This document shows, piece after piece, positions 7,185 to 14,581 of a DNA stretch of 23,230 nt (the stretch's first letter is position 1; each line of letters opens with the position of its first letter). This DNA comes from an uncultured Flavobacterium sp. Lineage in GTDB: Bacteria; Bacteroidota; Bacteroidia; Flavobacteriales; Flavobacteriaceae. The notes under the pieces are model-generated. The model worked only from the letters and a program-made list of their open reading frames with translations. It did not search any database and was not told where the DNA came from. The stretch covers positions 1 through 23,230 of the forward strand of contig NZ_CAMIHH010000048.1 of NCBI RefSeq assembly GCF_946220915.1, read 5' to 3'. The position numbers were made by a program, and so were the translations under genes.

Positions 7185-7841
7185 ATGGAAAAAAAAGCAG
7201 TCATATTCGACATGGATGGGGTAGTGGTAAATACAGAGCCCATTGCCTACGGGGCAAACCAAAAGATGTACAAGGCCCTTGGCATTTCCGTAACCGATGA
7301 TGTGTACGCTTCGTTCATGGGAAATTCTGACAGGAACATCATACAAAAGCTTAAGGACCTTTACCCGATTGATAAGACCCATGACGAGCTGCTCGAAGAA
7401 AAGTATAAATATTATTTCGAGGCTTTTGATGCCGCACATGACCTCGGGCTGCTCCCCGGCGTAATGGACCTGATAACCGGCCTCCATGGTAACGGAATGA
7501 AGCTGCTGCTTGCTTCTTCTGCATCCAAAAGAAAAATTGAAGCGGTATTCACGCGCTTTGGGCTGCACCCTTACTTTGATACTAAGATCAGCGGGGAGGA
7601 TTTCGAGTTTTCTAAGCCGAACCCTGATATTTTCCTGGAGGCGGTAAAGCAATCGGGGTTTACCAAAGGGGAGTGCGTTATCATCGAAGACAGCACCAAT
7701 GGCATTAAGGCTGCCAAAGCCGCAGGGGTGTATTGCATTGGCTACAAAAGCAATCACTCCATGGGCCAGGATACATCAATGGCCGATAAGGTAATTACCG
7801 ATTTCAGGGAACTGGATTATGAGAAACTGAGAAATATATAG
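7185..7841 (+). CDS. HAD-superfamily phosphatase, beta-phosphoglucomutase-like (copy 2)
   Basis: 218-residue tandem paralogue of the preceding gene, about half identical by eye and exactly the same length. The catalytic motifs are kept: DMDGVVV with D9 and D11, LASSASK, FSKPNP and IIEDSTNGIKAAKAAG. The residue after motif I differs (VNTEP here, VDTEP in copy 1), and the cap-domain segment at residues ~40-85 is the most divergent part, which suggests a different substrate. The ATG at 7185 gives the family N-terminus; an upstream in-frame GTG at 7152 would add 11 residues without homology. No promoter is obvious in the 104-base gap, so the two may be co-transcribed. Confidence 0.9.
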   Translation: MEKKAVIFDMDGVVVNTEPIAYGANQKMYKALGISVTDDVYASFMGNSDRNIIQKLKDLYPIDKTHDELLEEKYKYYFEAFDAAHDLGLLPGVMDLITGLHGNGMKLLLASSASKRKIEAVFTRFGLHPYFDTKISGEDFEFSKPNPDIFLEAVKQSGFTKGECVIIEDSTNGIKAAKAAGVYCIGYKSNHSMGQDTSMADKVITDFRELDYEKLRNI

Positions 7842-7893
7842 TTAAGGTAAAGTGGCCAGGGCTATCTGGAAACCCCCCGACCCAAACTCCCAA

Positions 7894-8199
7894 CTATTTC
7901 GCAAAGCTTTTAATCGTCCTGATAATTTCTTCCTTAGGTATTACGCCCGATTGCCGCCACAGCATCTTCCCGTTTTGGAACAGCATCAGTGTAGGCACGC
8001 CTTTTACCTGGAAAAGCGGGTTGCTCATCAGCGCCTGGTTCTTGTCTACATCCACCTTAATTATTTTTATGTCGTTGCCAAGCGTGTTTTTTACTTCTTT
8101 CAATATTGGGGCAAGCATCTGGCAGGGGCCGCACCAGGTAGCAAAAAAATCTACCAGCACGGGATCTTTGCCGTTGATGAGTGTAGTAAAGTTATCCAT
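7894..8199 (-). CDS. Thioredoxin
   Basis: 101-residue protein with a single thioredoxin fold and no signal peptide, so a cytoplasmic disulfide reductant. The active site is TWCGPC with C23 and C26, and the cis-proline is in VKGVPTL (P69). The length matches canonical thioredoxins (about 105). Genomes of this group carry several thioredoxins, so I do not assign trxA. It is convergent with the HAD pair and divergent from the L,D-transpeptidase gene. A -7-like box lies upstream at 8267-8260. Confidence 0.92.
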   Translation of the reverse strand: MDNFTTLINGKDPVLVDFFATWCGPCQMLAPILKEVKNTLGNDIKIIKVDVDKNQALMSNPLFQVKGVPTLMLFQNGKMLWRQSGVIPKEEIIRTIKSFAK

Positions 8200-8259
8200 G
8201 ATCGAACTATTTATACCCTAAAATTACTAAACCCTTTTTAGCTATGGAGGGCTTTGGCA

Positions 8260-8267
8260 CAAAATTA
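8260..8267 (-). promoter_or_regulatory. Putative -7 element of the thioredoxin gene
   Basis: On the minus strand this reads TAATTTTG, a perfect TAnnTTTG match, placing the start of transcription near 8256 and a leader of about 57 bases. No TTG lies at the expected -33 distance, so support is partial. Confidence 0.35.
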
Positions 8268-8367
8268 TGATAACCTTTCCCAACCTCATAATTGTTAGTT
8301 AAACCTGACAAGATGTAGTTTGGAAAAGGTGTTAAAATCATTACTTTTAGATAAAAGAATAAAAGCC

Positions 8368-9954
8368 ATGATAAAGAAAAATGTATTGCTCGCCCTTATA
8401 TTCGGGTTAACTTTTACCACAATCTCCTGTAAAAAAGATAAAGGTGAAACTGAGGCCGATTCCAGCACCGAAGTGCATGAGCACGACGGTGCCGACATTC
8501 CTATAGATGCTGCGGGCTTCGACCCCTTCTTTGCAAAGTTCCCGGAGTATAAGGAATTTGAAAAAGACATCCGCGAACTGTACCAAAAGCATAACCATTA
8601 CATATGGCATGAAAAGCGGGGGCTGATAGAGTTTGCCGAAGTACTGTACAACCGTGTAAACCAGCTGGATGACGAAGGCCTGCCCATGAAGATACCGTAC
8701 AAGAAAAACCTGGACGATGTATTTGGCGACTCCGGCCGTGGGGAAAAGCCCAACATGGAATCGGAACTGCTGATAAGCTCCATGTATATGTACTATGCCA
8801 AGAAGGTGCTTAATGGCCTTGATGCCGAAAAAAGCCGCCAGACAGGCTGGTACCTGCCCCGTGAGAAAAAGGATTATGTAGCCTACCTGGACACCCTGAT
8901 GCAGGAACCCCAAAAAATAAAAGGCGACAAGTCGGAGCTTTTTGCCATGTATTTCGGGTTGAAAAAAGGCCTGGAAAAATATCGTGAGATAGAAAAGAAA
9001 GGGGGCTGGGGCGAAATAGCGCTGGATAAAGGCGTAAAATCACTAAAGGAAGGCGATTCTGCGGCTGCAATAGTGCAGATACGGAAACGCCTGGCGTTGG
9101 AGGGCTACCTGAAAAATGACTCGAAAAGCCCAATGTATGATGCGGATCTTGCCAATGGCCTTAAGCTGTATGAAGAAAAGCACAACCGCGAGTTTGACGG
9201 TAAAATTGGCCCTTCAATGGTAAAGGAGCTTAACGTACCGGTAAAAGAACTTATAAAAAGGATTACCGTAAACATGGAACGCTGCCGGTGGGTGCCAACG
9301 GCCATCAATACGCAGCAGGAATATATTGCTGTAAACATACCTTCGTACCGAATGCGGTATGTGCGCGACGGCAAGCCTTTCCTGATATCTAAGGTCGTGG
9401 TAGGGAAGGAGCTTAATAAAACTGTGGTGTTCAGTGGCCAGATGAGCTACCTTGTATTCAGCCCTTACTGGAACATACCAAAAAGCATCCTTGAAAAAGA
9501 GATCAAGCCGGGCATTGCCAAAAACCCGAATTACCTTGCCAACCACAATATGGAATGGAACGGGCAAAGCGTAAGGCAAAGGCCGGGTGGGCAAAACTCG
9601 TTGGGAAAGGTAAAATTCATGTTCCCGAATTCCAATAACATTTACCTGCACGATACACCGGCCAAAAGCCTTTTCAATGCCGACGACCGTGCCTTTAGCC
9701 ACGGCTGCGTAAGGGTAGAAAAAGCGCGCGACCTTGCCCTTGCCATTGCAAAGGACCAGGCTGGCTGGAGCGAAAGCAAGGTAGATGCTGCGATGAACAA
9801 TACCAGGGAAACATATTTTAACCTGAAACGCAAGATACCGGTATACCTGACCTATTTTACTGCGCTTGCCGATGAGGACGGCAATGTAGCTTTTTACGAT
9901 GATATATACGAACGCGACGGCAGGCTGGCAGGGTTTATGTATGCCGCAAAATAA
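8368..9954 (+). CDS. L,D-transpeptidase family lipoprotein (YkuD domain with peptidoglycan-binding domain)
   Basis: 528-residue predicted cell-wall enzyme that would form 3-3 peptidoglycan cross-links or attach proteins to the wall. The N-terminus is a lipoprotein signal (MIKKNVLLALIFGL..., Cys21 followed by KKDKGE). A helical scaffold domain follows. A peptidoglycan-binding fold lies at roughly 234-288 (IVQIRKRLALEGYL ... GKIGPSMVKELN). The YkuD catalytic domain spans about 318-465 with HDTPAK and the active-site motif SHGCVR (C447 nucleophile, H445). The layout resembles the YcbB/LdtD class. I chose the ATG at 8368 because the signal peptide starts there; the frame opens earlier at a TTG (8320) with no signal. 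Confidence 0.92.
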   Translation: MIKKNVLLALIFGLTFTTISCKKDKGETEADSSTEVHEHDGADIPIDAAGFDPFFAKFPEYKEFEKDIRELYQKHNHYIWHEKRGLIEFAEVLYNRVNQLDDEGLPMKIPYKKNLDDVFGDSGRGEKPNMESELLISSMYMYYAKKVLNGLDAEKSRQTGWYLPREKKDYVAYLDTLMQEPQKIKGDKSELFAMYFGLKKGLEKYREIEKKGGWGEIALDKGVKSLKEGDSAAAIVQIRKRLALEGYLKNDSKSPMYDADLANGLKLYEEKHNREFDGKIGPSMVKELNVPVKELIKRITVNMERCRWVPTAINTQQEYIAVNIPSYRMRYVRDGKPFLISKVVVGKELNKTVVFSGQMSYLVFSPYWNIPKSILEKEIKPGIAKNPNYLANHNMEWNGQSVRQRPGGQNSLGKVKFMFPNSNNIYLHDTPAKSLFNADDRAFSHGCVRVEKARDLALAIAKDQAGWSESKVDAAMNNTRETYFNLKRKIPVYLTYFTALADEDGNVAFYDDIYERDGRLAGFMYAAK

Positions 9955-10030
9955 CACCGGGTTAGATAAAGCGCACGGCTGCAAATTGTTTATATTTAAT
10001 AAACATGACGGGTTTACAGCCGGAAAGCCA

Positions 10031-10062
10031 ATAAAAAAAGCTGTTTGTTTCCAAACAGCTTT
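10031..10062 (-). terminator. Intrinsic terminator after the unrecognised 146-residue protein gene
   Basis: Eleven-base-pair perfect stem AAAGCTGTTTG / CAAACAGCTTT (10037-10047 and 10052-10062) with a four-base loop. On the minus strand it is followed by a run of seven T, giving a classic terminator 30 bases past the stop at 10092. On the plus strand the T run is poor, so it may act only weakly for the L,D-transpeptidase transcript ending at 9954. Confidence 0.8.
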
Positions 10063-10091
10063 CCCTAATTATATAACGTCAATCTGAATTC

Positions 10092-10532
10092 TTAAAAAGC
10101 AAGGAATGCCTTGTTGTATTCCTTAAGGTCAAGAAGGTTGTTCTTCTTGGTAAGGTCGGCAAACAATGATAACAGGTAGTCAAGGCTTTCCAGGTTATTT
10201 TCATTTCCGGCGGCTGTCCCGGGCACCAGTTCCGTTTCTTCGTCTACGGGCTCGTCGTCGGGTATCGGTATGAGGAATGCACCATTCTCTTCAAGGTGCT
10301 CATAGGTTAGCCTCAGTGCTTTTGTAAGCACCGGATTTTGCTCCTCCATAGAGTAGTCGCGCAGTTTTTTAAGGTCGGCTACGAGGGTATCCACATCAAA
10401 ACCTTTTTTGAACAGGTCGAGCTGTATCTTATGGATCAGTTTTTGTGCACTCGGGTTTTCCACAATTCTGTTGTTTAGTTTTTGACTTATTTCAGGACTG
10501 CAAAAATAGTGTTTTATCTGTTTTTCCCACAT
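10092..10532 (-). CDS. Hypothetical protein, helical, 146 residues
   Basis: I do not recognise this family. The protein has no signal peptide or membrane segment and appears mostly helical. The N-terminal half carries basic and amphipathic stretches (KLIHKIQLDLFKKGFDVDTL, then LKKLRDYSMEE). An acidic, probably flexible linker follows (PDDEPVDEETELVPG, about residues 90-105), then a C-terminal helical piece rich in Leu, Asn and Lys. The start MWEKQIKHYF is the first ATG. It is divergent from the DUF6155 gene (53 bases apart) and ends in a strong terminator, so it forms its own transcript. Codon usage looks like that of its neighbours. Confidence 0.75.
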   Translation of the reverse strand: MWEKQIKHYFCSPEISQKLNNRIVENPSAQKLIHKIQLDLFKKGFDVDTLVADLKKLRDYSMEEQNPVLTKALRLTYEHLEENGAFLIPIPDDEPVDEETELVPGTAAGNENNLESLDYLLSLFADLTKKNNLLDLKEYNKAFLAF

Positions 10533-10547
10533 CTTTTTTTTAAATTA

Positions 10548-10578
10548 TTGCAACCTGCCTGATTTAGCTGTAATTTTG
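10548..10578 (+). promoter_or_regulatory. Promoter of the DUF6155 gene, short leader
   Basis: TTG at 10548-10550, a 20-base spacer, then TAATTTTG at 10571-10578, a full match to the Bacteroidetes -33/-7 pattern. The predicted transcription start is about 10582, four bases before the ATG at 10586, so the mRNA would have almost no leader. Confidence 0.65.
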
Positions 10579-10585
10579 GACGACT

Positions 10586-11098
10586 ATGAGTAAACGCGAC
10601 CTCAAAAAATACCTGGCATCATTGCCTAAGCAAGAGCTTGAAGAACAGCTCCTGGCACTGTACGAAAAATTTGGCGATGTAAAGCAGTATTACGACTTTG
10701 TATTTAACCCGAAGGAGGACAAGCTGGAGCAGGAAGCCAAGCTGAAAATTTCCAATGAATATTTTCCGTTAAAGGGCAAGCGCCCCAAGCTGCGGCGGTC
10801 TACTGCGCAAAAATACATTAAGCACTTCCTTATCCTGGGGGTCGATCCGTTTGTAGTGGCCGACGTAATGCTTTATAATATTGAGACTGCCCAGAAATAT
10901 TCAGCCCGGCGCGAACTAAAATACTCCTCGTTTTATAAAAGCATGCTCAATTCCTACAAGCAGGTTGTTGATTATGTTGTGGCCAATGGCATGGCACCCA
11001 GCTTTAAAGAGCGCATAGCTGACGTAAAAGACGAAGCCTTTCGTCAATATTGGGAAAACCGCAAGGAATTTGAAAGGATATGGGATAACTTTGAATAG
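10586..11098 (+). CDS. DUF6155 family protein
   Basis: 170-residue basic, helical protein that fits the DUF6155 family, of unknown function and common in Bacteroidetes. It opens MSKRDLKKYLASLPKQELEE, has a central basic patch (KGKRPKLRRSTAQKYIKHF, about residues 69-87) and ends acidic/aromatic (FERIWDNFE). No enzymatic motif, signal peptide or membrane helix is visible, so a cytoplasmic, possibly nucleic-acid- or protein-binding role is a guess. The start follows a complete promoter by only a few bases. Downstream lies the inverted-repeat element shared with the convergent endonuclease V gene. Confidence 0.75.
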   Translation: MSKRDLKKYLASLPKQELEEQLLALYEKFGDVKQYYDFVFNPKEDKLEQEAKLKISNEYFPLKGKRPKLRRSTAQKYIKHFLILGVDPFVVADVMLYNIETAQKYSARRELKYSSFYKSMLNSYKQVVDYVVANGMAPSFKERIADVKDEAFRQYWENRKEFERIWDNFE

Positions 11099-11099
11099 C

Positions 11100-11183
11100 A
11101 GCCCCCTAACCCCCGAAGGGGGGACTCTACTTAAACTAATTAATGCCAATAAGGGCAATTCTCCCTTTGGTAGTTACGGGGCT
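11100..11183. repeat. Inverted-repeat intergenic element with two internal hairpins
   Basis: The left end reads AGCCCCCTAAC then CCCCGAAGGGG. The right end, read on the opposite strand, begins AGCCCCGTAAC and continues TACCAAAGGG, so the right half is a diverged inverted copy of the left. The outer arms (11101-11110 and 11173-11182) pair with one mismatch. The inner hairpins are CCCCC-GAA-GGGGG at 11110-11122 and an AAGGG/CCCTT hairpin near 11152-11168. It exactly fills the space between two convergent stop codons. It may act as a bidirectional terminator or be one copy of a dispersed palindromic repeat; the copy number elsewhere is unknown. Confidence 0.6.
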
Positions 11184-11891
11184 TTAGAACAGCAATCCCT
11201 GCACATTCTCTTCATAATATCCTTCCTTTAGCTTTCCTACCCTAAAGAGGTTTACTTTTTCGTGCGCTATCCGGGTGGGCTCCGGTATCCGGTGTTTCAG
11301 GACACATTTTTCCATTATGGCAAGGCTGTCTTTTACCGATACCTTGTGGCCGGGCGAAATGTATACCGGCTTTACACCGGCCTTGGTGCGCAGCGCATAG
11401 CCCATCACTTCGTTAAAGCTTGTTATGGGGCTGCTGCTCAGTTTATCGAGGCCCAGCGGCGTGTAGTTGCCAAACAGCATGTTCTTGGCACAGCCTATGG
11501 CGGCATGGTTGGCCAGCAGCCCAAAATGCGAAGCAATGCCCATGCGCCTGGGGTGGGTAACGCCCTGGCCGTCCAGTACTACGAGGTCGGGTTTGTGGGG
11601 CAGCTGTTCCCAGGCTTTAAGCAGCGCGGGCACTTCGCGGAAGCCAAGATATTGCGGTACATAGGGAAAGTGGGTTTCGGCAACAACCAGCGAATAGGAC
11701 AGGAGCTGCATGCCGGGATACGACAATACTACAATGCCGGCATATACCGTACTGCTGTCCTTATTATGGGAAATGTCGCCGCCTGCTATGGTGCTGATGC
11801 TTTTATTTTGGGTGACCAGCGATACGCGATGGCGCATTTCATTTTGTATATCGGTTGCTTCGGTAATGGTGGTAGTGTCATAATTCAGCAT
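11184..11891 (-). CDS. nfi: Endonuclease V (deoxyinosine 3' endonuclease)
   Basis: 235-residue DNA repair nuclease that cleaves the second phosphodiester bond 3' to deoxyinosine. The family's catalytic residues are all visible: D39 in AGGDISHN, E86 in YLGFREVPALL and D107 in VVLDGQGVTHPRRMG; the conserved H-x-P wedge region (HFPYVPQYL) is also present. Several in-frame ATGs exist (11951, 11924, 11906, 11891). I chose 11891 (MLNYDTT) because an unusually strong Shine-Dalgarno-like AAGGAGGAGAT precedes it by two bases, a -7 box at 11919-11912 would start transcription near the 11906 ATG, and 235 residues matches the family length. Convergent with the DUF6155 gene. Confidence 0.93.
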   Translation of the reverse strand: MLNYDTTTITEATDIQNEMRHRVSLVTQNKSISTIAGGDISHNKDSSTVYAGIVVLSYPGMQLLSYSLVVAETHFPYVPQYLGFREVPALLKAWEQLPHKPDLVVLDGQGVTHPRRMGIASHFGLLANHAAIGCAKNMLFGNYTPLGLDKLSSSPITSFNEVMGYALRTKAGVKPVYISPGHKVSVKDSLAIMEKCVLKHRIPEPTRIAHEKVNLFRVGKLKEGYYEENVQGLLF

Positions 11892-11911
11892 AATCTCCTC
11901 CTTCATTTTAC

Positions 11912-11919
11912 CAAATATA
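11912..11919 (-). promoter_or_regulatory. Putative -7 element of the endonuclease V gene
   Basis: On the minus strand this reads TATATTTG, a perfect TAnnTTTG match. The expected transcription start near 11908 leaves a leader of about 17 bases that holds the purine-rich AAGGAGGAGAT before the ATG at 11891. No TTG is found at the usual -33 distance. Confidence 0.45.
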
Positions 11920-12023
11920 AACATAATTGGCTGAATAGTAAGCGGGTTCAAAAATGTTTGCCGAAAATTAAATTTTATAACAATCTTTATGATTTCCTAA
12001 ACAATTAAATCAGCGTAAATCTA

Positions 12024-12031
12024 TATTTTTG
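12024..12031 (+). promoter_or_regulatory. Putative -7 element of the DEAH helicase gene
   Basis: TATTTTTG, a perfect TAnnTTTG match, 16 bases before the ATG at 12048. The predicted transcription start near 12035 gives a leader of about 13 bases and excludes the in-frame TTG at 12036 as a practical start. No clear -33 TTG is present. Confidence 0.5.
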
Positions 12032-12047
12032 AGAATTGACACACCCT

Positions 12048-13604
12048 ATGAAAAGAGACGACGCGGAGGACAGGAAAGAGCTGTACCATTACCAGCAGGA
12101 AGATATCGACACAATTTTTGAAAAGTTTGAAGGCAAGCCCGATAACTACCACCTGTTGTACCAGTTACCTACCGGGGGCGGCAAAACCGTGATATTCTCT
12201 GAAATAGCCCGCCGCTTTATAGAAAAGTACAATCGCAAGGTACTTGTGCTTACCCACCGCATCGAGCTGAGCAAGCAAACATCGTCTATGCTCAAAAGCT
12301 TTGGCGTAAAAAACACCATTATAGACAGCGCCGTAAAGGAGCTCCCCAACCACAATGAGTTCGACTGTTATGTGGCGATGGTAGAAACGCTTAATAACCG
12401 CCTGAAGGATAAAAAATTCCAGATGGACTATGTGGGCCTTGTAATTGTGGACGAAGCCCATTACAATTCCTTCCGTAAGCTGTTTGCATATTTTAAAAAC
12501 TCGCTGTTCCTGGGGGTTACGGCAACGCCGCTCAGCTCCAACATCGAGCTGCCCATGTATGAAACTTATGGTGAGCTCATAGTGGGCGAGCCCATACAAT
12601 CGCTCATAAACAAAGGCTATCTGGCCAGGGCGGTAATGTATGGTTATGATGTCGAGCTTACATCGCTCAAGCTGGGCATCAACGGCGATTATACCGTAAG
12701 CTCTTCGGACGAACTGTACTCGCGCACGTCCATGCAGGATTTGCTGCTGCAATCGTATGATGCGCGTGCCAGGGGAAAAAAGACCCTGATATTCAACAAC
12801 GGGATCAACACATCGCTGTATGTATATGAAACCTTTAAAGCTGCGGGGCTTCCCATAAAGCACCTGGACAACCGCACGCCCGACATTGAACGCAGAAAGA
12901 TACTCAGCTGGTTCCATAAAACCCCCGATGCCATACTTACCTCGGTATCCATACTTACCACAGGGTTTGATGAGCCAACAGTAGAGGCCATCATACTTAA
13001 CAGGGCCACGCGGTCGCTTACTTTATACTTCCAGATGATAGGGCGGGGCTCCCGAAAACTTCCCGGCAAAGATATATTTACCGTGATCGACCTGGGCAAT
13101 AATGCGCAGCGCTTTGGGCTTTGGAACGACCCTGTAGACTGGCAGTATATATTTAAAAACCCGGAGCAGTTCCTTGAGAACATCCGTACCGATGCCGAAA
13201 TAGAGAGCTATCACGTATACAGCATGACCGATGAAGTTCGCGCCAAATTTGGCAAAACCCTTGATATGGCATTTGATGTGGAGGAAGAATACCGGAAAGT
13301 GGTGGATGAAGAAAGGCAGAAGCCAAAGGTTGTCATAGAGCATTCCATACGCCAGCACGCATTCATGTGCATCGAAAATTCCGAAACGGTTTCGGAAGCA
13401 CGAAAGCTGGCCAAATTTTTGGACGGCGACATTGAATACCGCGTAAAGAAGTATACCAAGCTGCTTTCCAAGACTACCAAGAATTATCGCGAATGGCTCA
13501 TCGAAGATTACAAGAATAGGCTGGCAGTGCTCATAGGCCGCATCTTTGCCAAATATAAGGAAGGGGAGGACGATGAGGAAACGGTACAGCTAAAAAAACT
13601 GTAG
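12048..13604 (+). CDS. SF2 DEAD/DEAH-box helicase
   Basis: 518-residue superfamily 2 ATP-dependent nucleic-acid motor. Motifs from this start: Q-tip and motif I LPTGGGKT (G43-T47), motif II DEAH (135-138), motif III-like VTATP (157-161), motif V TSVSILTTGFDEP, and motif VI QMIGRGSRKLPG (329-336). The overall size and motif wording resemble RadD/YejH-type and restriction-subunit-like helicases, but no nuclease or methylase domain is attached. The last ~120 residues are charged and helical and could bind a partner. It is encoded alone between endonuclease V (divergent) and the PPC protein (convergent), so a DNA-repair role is suggested only by the first neighbour. Confidence 0.9.
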   Translation: MKRDDAEDRKELYHYQQEDIDTIFEKFEGKPDNYHLLYQLPTGGGKTVIFSEIARRFIEKYNRKVLVLTHRIELSKQTSSMLKSFGVKNTIIDSAVKELPNHNEFDCYVAMVETLNNRLKDKKFQMDYVGLVIVDEAHYNSFRKLFAYFKNSLFLGVTATPLSSNIELPMYETYGELIVGEPIQSLINKGYLARAVMYGYDVELTSLKLGINGDYTVSSSDELYSRTSMQDLLLQSYDARARGKKTLIFNNGINTSLYVYETFKAAGLPIKHLDNRTPDIERRKILSWFHKTPDAILTSVSILTTGFDEPTVEAIILNRATRSLTLYFQMIGRGSRKLPGKDIFTVIDLGNNAQRFGLWNDPVDWQYIFKNPEQFLENIRTDAEIESYHVYSMTDEVRAKFGKTLDMAFDVEEEYRKVVDEERQKPKVVIEHSIRQHAFMCIENSETVSEARKLAKFLDGDIEYRVKKYTKLLSKTTKNYREWLIEDYKNRLAVLIGRIFAKYKEGEDDEETVQLKKL

Positions 13605-13646
13605 GCAGCCTCAATTTATTGCCTTACAAAACGCTACCCATTTCGT

Positions 13647-14168
13647 TTATTCAGGACAGTTTTCGGCAATGCACAGCACATTGGCACCAAGCCGCTCTTC
13701 TTTTATGCGTTCCAGTTTTTTGTCGTGCACCGTTACCAGGATCTCTGCAGAGCCCGTGCCAACGGTGCCCGACAGGATGTGCCCTCCGTAAGCCTTGAAG
13801 TCCCTGCCGGTTACCGTGCCATGTGCATGAATGGATGGTTTGCCATCCTGCCAGGCAATGGTGCCGTGCATGCCCGCCAGTTCCATGTCCTTAAATTCTT
13901 TAGGGTCGAATTTTTTAGCTTTAAAATCATAAAAGCCAAAGGTCATGGTTACAAATCCCATCCCGGTAAAATTGGCCGACGGGATATTTTCGGCGACAGC
14001 CAGTTTTTCGATCTCTTTAAGGATGTCATCGCCCTGGCGCAGCACCATCAGGTAGCCTGCATCAACTTTTACATAGCGCGGAATGTCCGGCTGCGTTTTT
14101 TGGGCATGGGCATTGCCAATAGCCATGAAAAATAAAAATGAGGCAGCCAGCAGGAGTTTTGCTTTCAT
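13647..14168 (-). CDS. Secreted PPC-domain (DUF296) protein
   Basis: 173-residue protein with a Sec signal peptide (KAKLLLAASFLFFMAIG, cleavage after AHA likely). The mature part matches the PPC/DUF296 domain: YLMVLRQGDDILKEIEKLA, then SANFTGMGFV, the histidine cluster SIHAHGTV, and GGHILSGTVGTGSAEILV. In family members the histidine motif binds metal; many bacterial copies are stand-alone trimers of unknown role, and in plants the domain is joined to AT-hooks. No AT-hook is present here. The ATG at 14168 is chosen for the signal peptide; an upstream start at 14213 would bury it behind 15 residues. Convergent with the helicase gene, 42 bases between the stops. Confidence 0.87.
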   Translation of the reverse strand: MKAKLLLAASFLFFMAIGNAHAQKTQPDIPRYVKVDAGYLMVLRQGDDILKEIEKLAVAENIPSANFTGMGFVTMTFGFYDFKAKKFDPKEFKDMELAGMHGTIAWQDGKPSIHAHGTVTGRDFKAYGGHILSGTVGTGSAEILVTVHDKKLERIKEERLGANVLCIAENCPE

Positions 14169-14371
14169 CACAACAGTTTTAAAACCGCTAAAAATAAGTA
14201 AAGCAAACGGCATTCTACGCCAAGAAAATCATAATATTCTGGTTATCAAAACGACAAATTGCTTAGTGAAGAATTGGCATTTATTTAATACTAAGTTATG
14301 CAATAATTACGATTTTAGTGAGTAATTTAGAAAAACATAAAACGCCTGTTAACCTACTAAAATCTATTGCC

Positions 14372-14563
14372 ATGGAACATACAATTTTACACGACAGCAG
14401 CCTCAATGCGCACAACAGCTTATCCTATGAAGAGGCGGCCGCCGAGTTTGAAAAAGAAGCCAGGGAAGAAGACCTTTCATGCAGCCTGCTGCTGAAAAAC
14501 CTTTTAAAGACAAACCTCAGGCTGACAAAACTGAACGAGATCAGCATGGTGCTGTTTTTTTAA
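14372..14563 (+). CDS. Small hypothetical protein, 63 residues
   Basis: Unrecognised small protein. It begins MEHTILHDSSLNAHNSLSYE, continues with an acidic, alanine-rich helix (EEAAAEFEKEAREED), then LSCSLLLKNLLKTNLRLTKL and a hydrophobic end (EISMVLFF). It looks like a short helical protein, without a signal peptide. The same frame is open back to a GTG at 14318, which would make 81 residues; I prefer the ATG. It lies 18 bases before the acidic 136-residue gene on the same strand, and both are followed by a strong terminator, so they probably share a transcript. Real coding is supported by this arrangement rather than by homology. Confidence 0.6.
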   Translation: MEHTILHDSSLNAHNSLSYEEAAAEFEKEAREEDLSCSLLLKNLLKTNLRLTKLNEISMVLFF

Positions 14564-14581
14564 ACCTTTAAATGCCTTGTT

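Noticed and set aside
9214..9984. 256-residue open frame on the minus strand opposite the L,D-transpeptidase gene
   Set aside because: The plus-strand frame carries the SHGCVR active site and a lipoprotein signal; the antisense product shows no motif and is a by-product of codon composition.
12036..12047. TTG start giving four extra residues to the helicase
   Set aside because: It falls at the predicted transcription start and an ATG follows four codons later at 12048.
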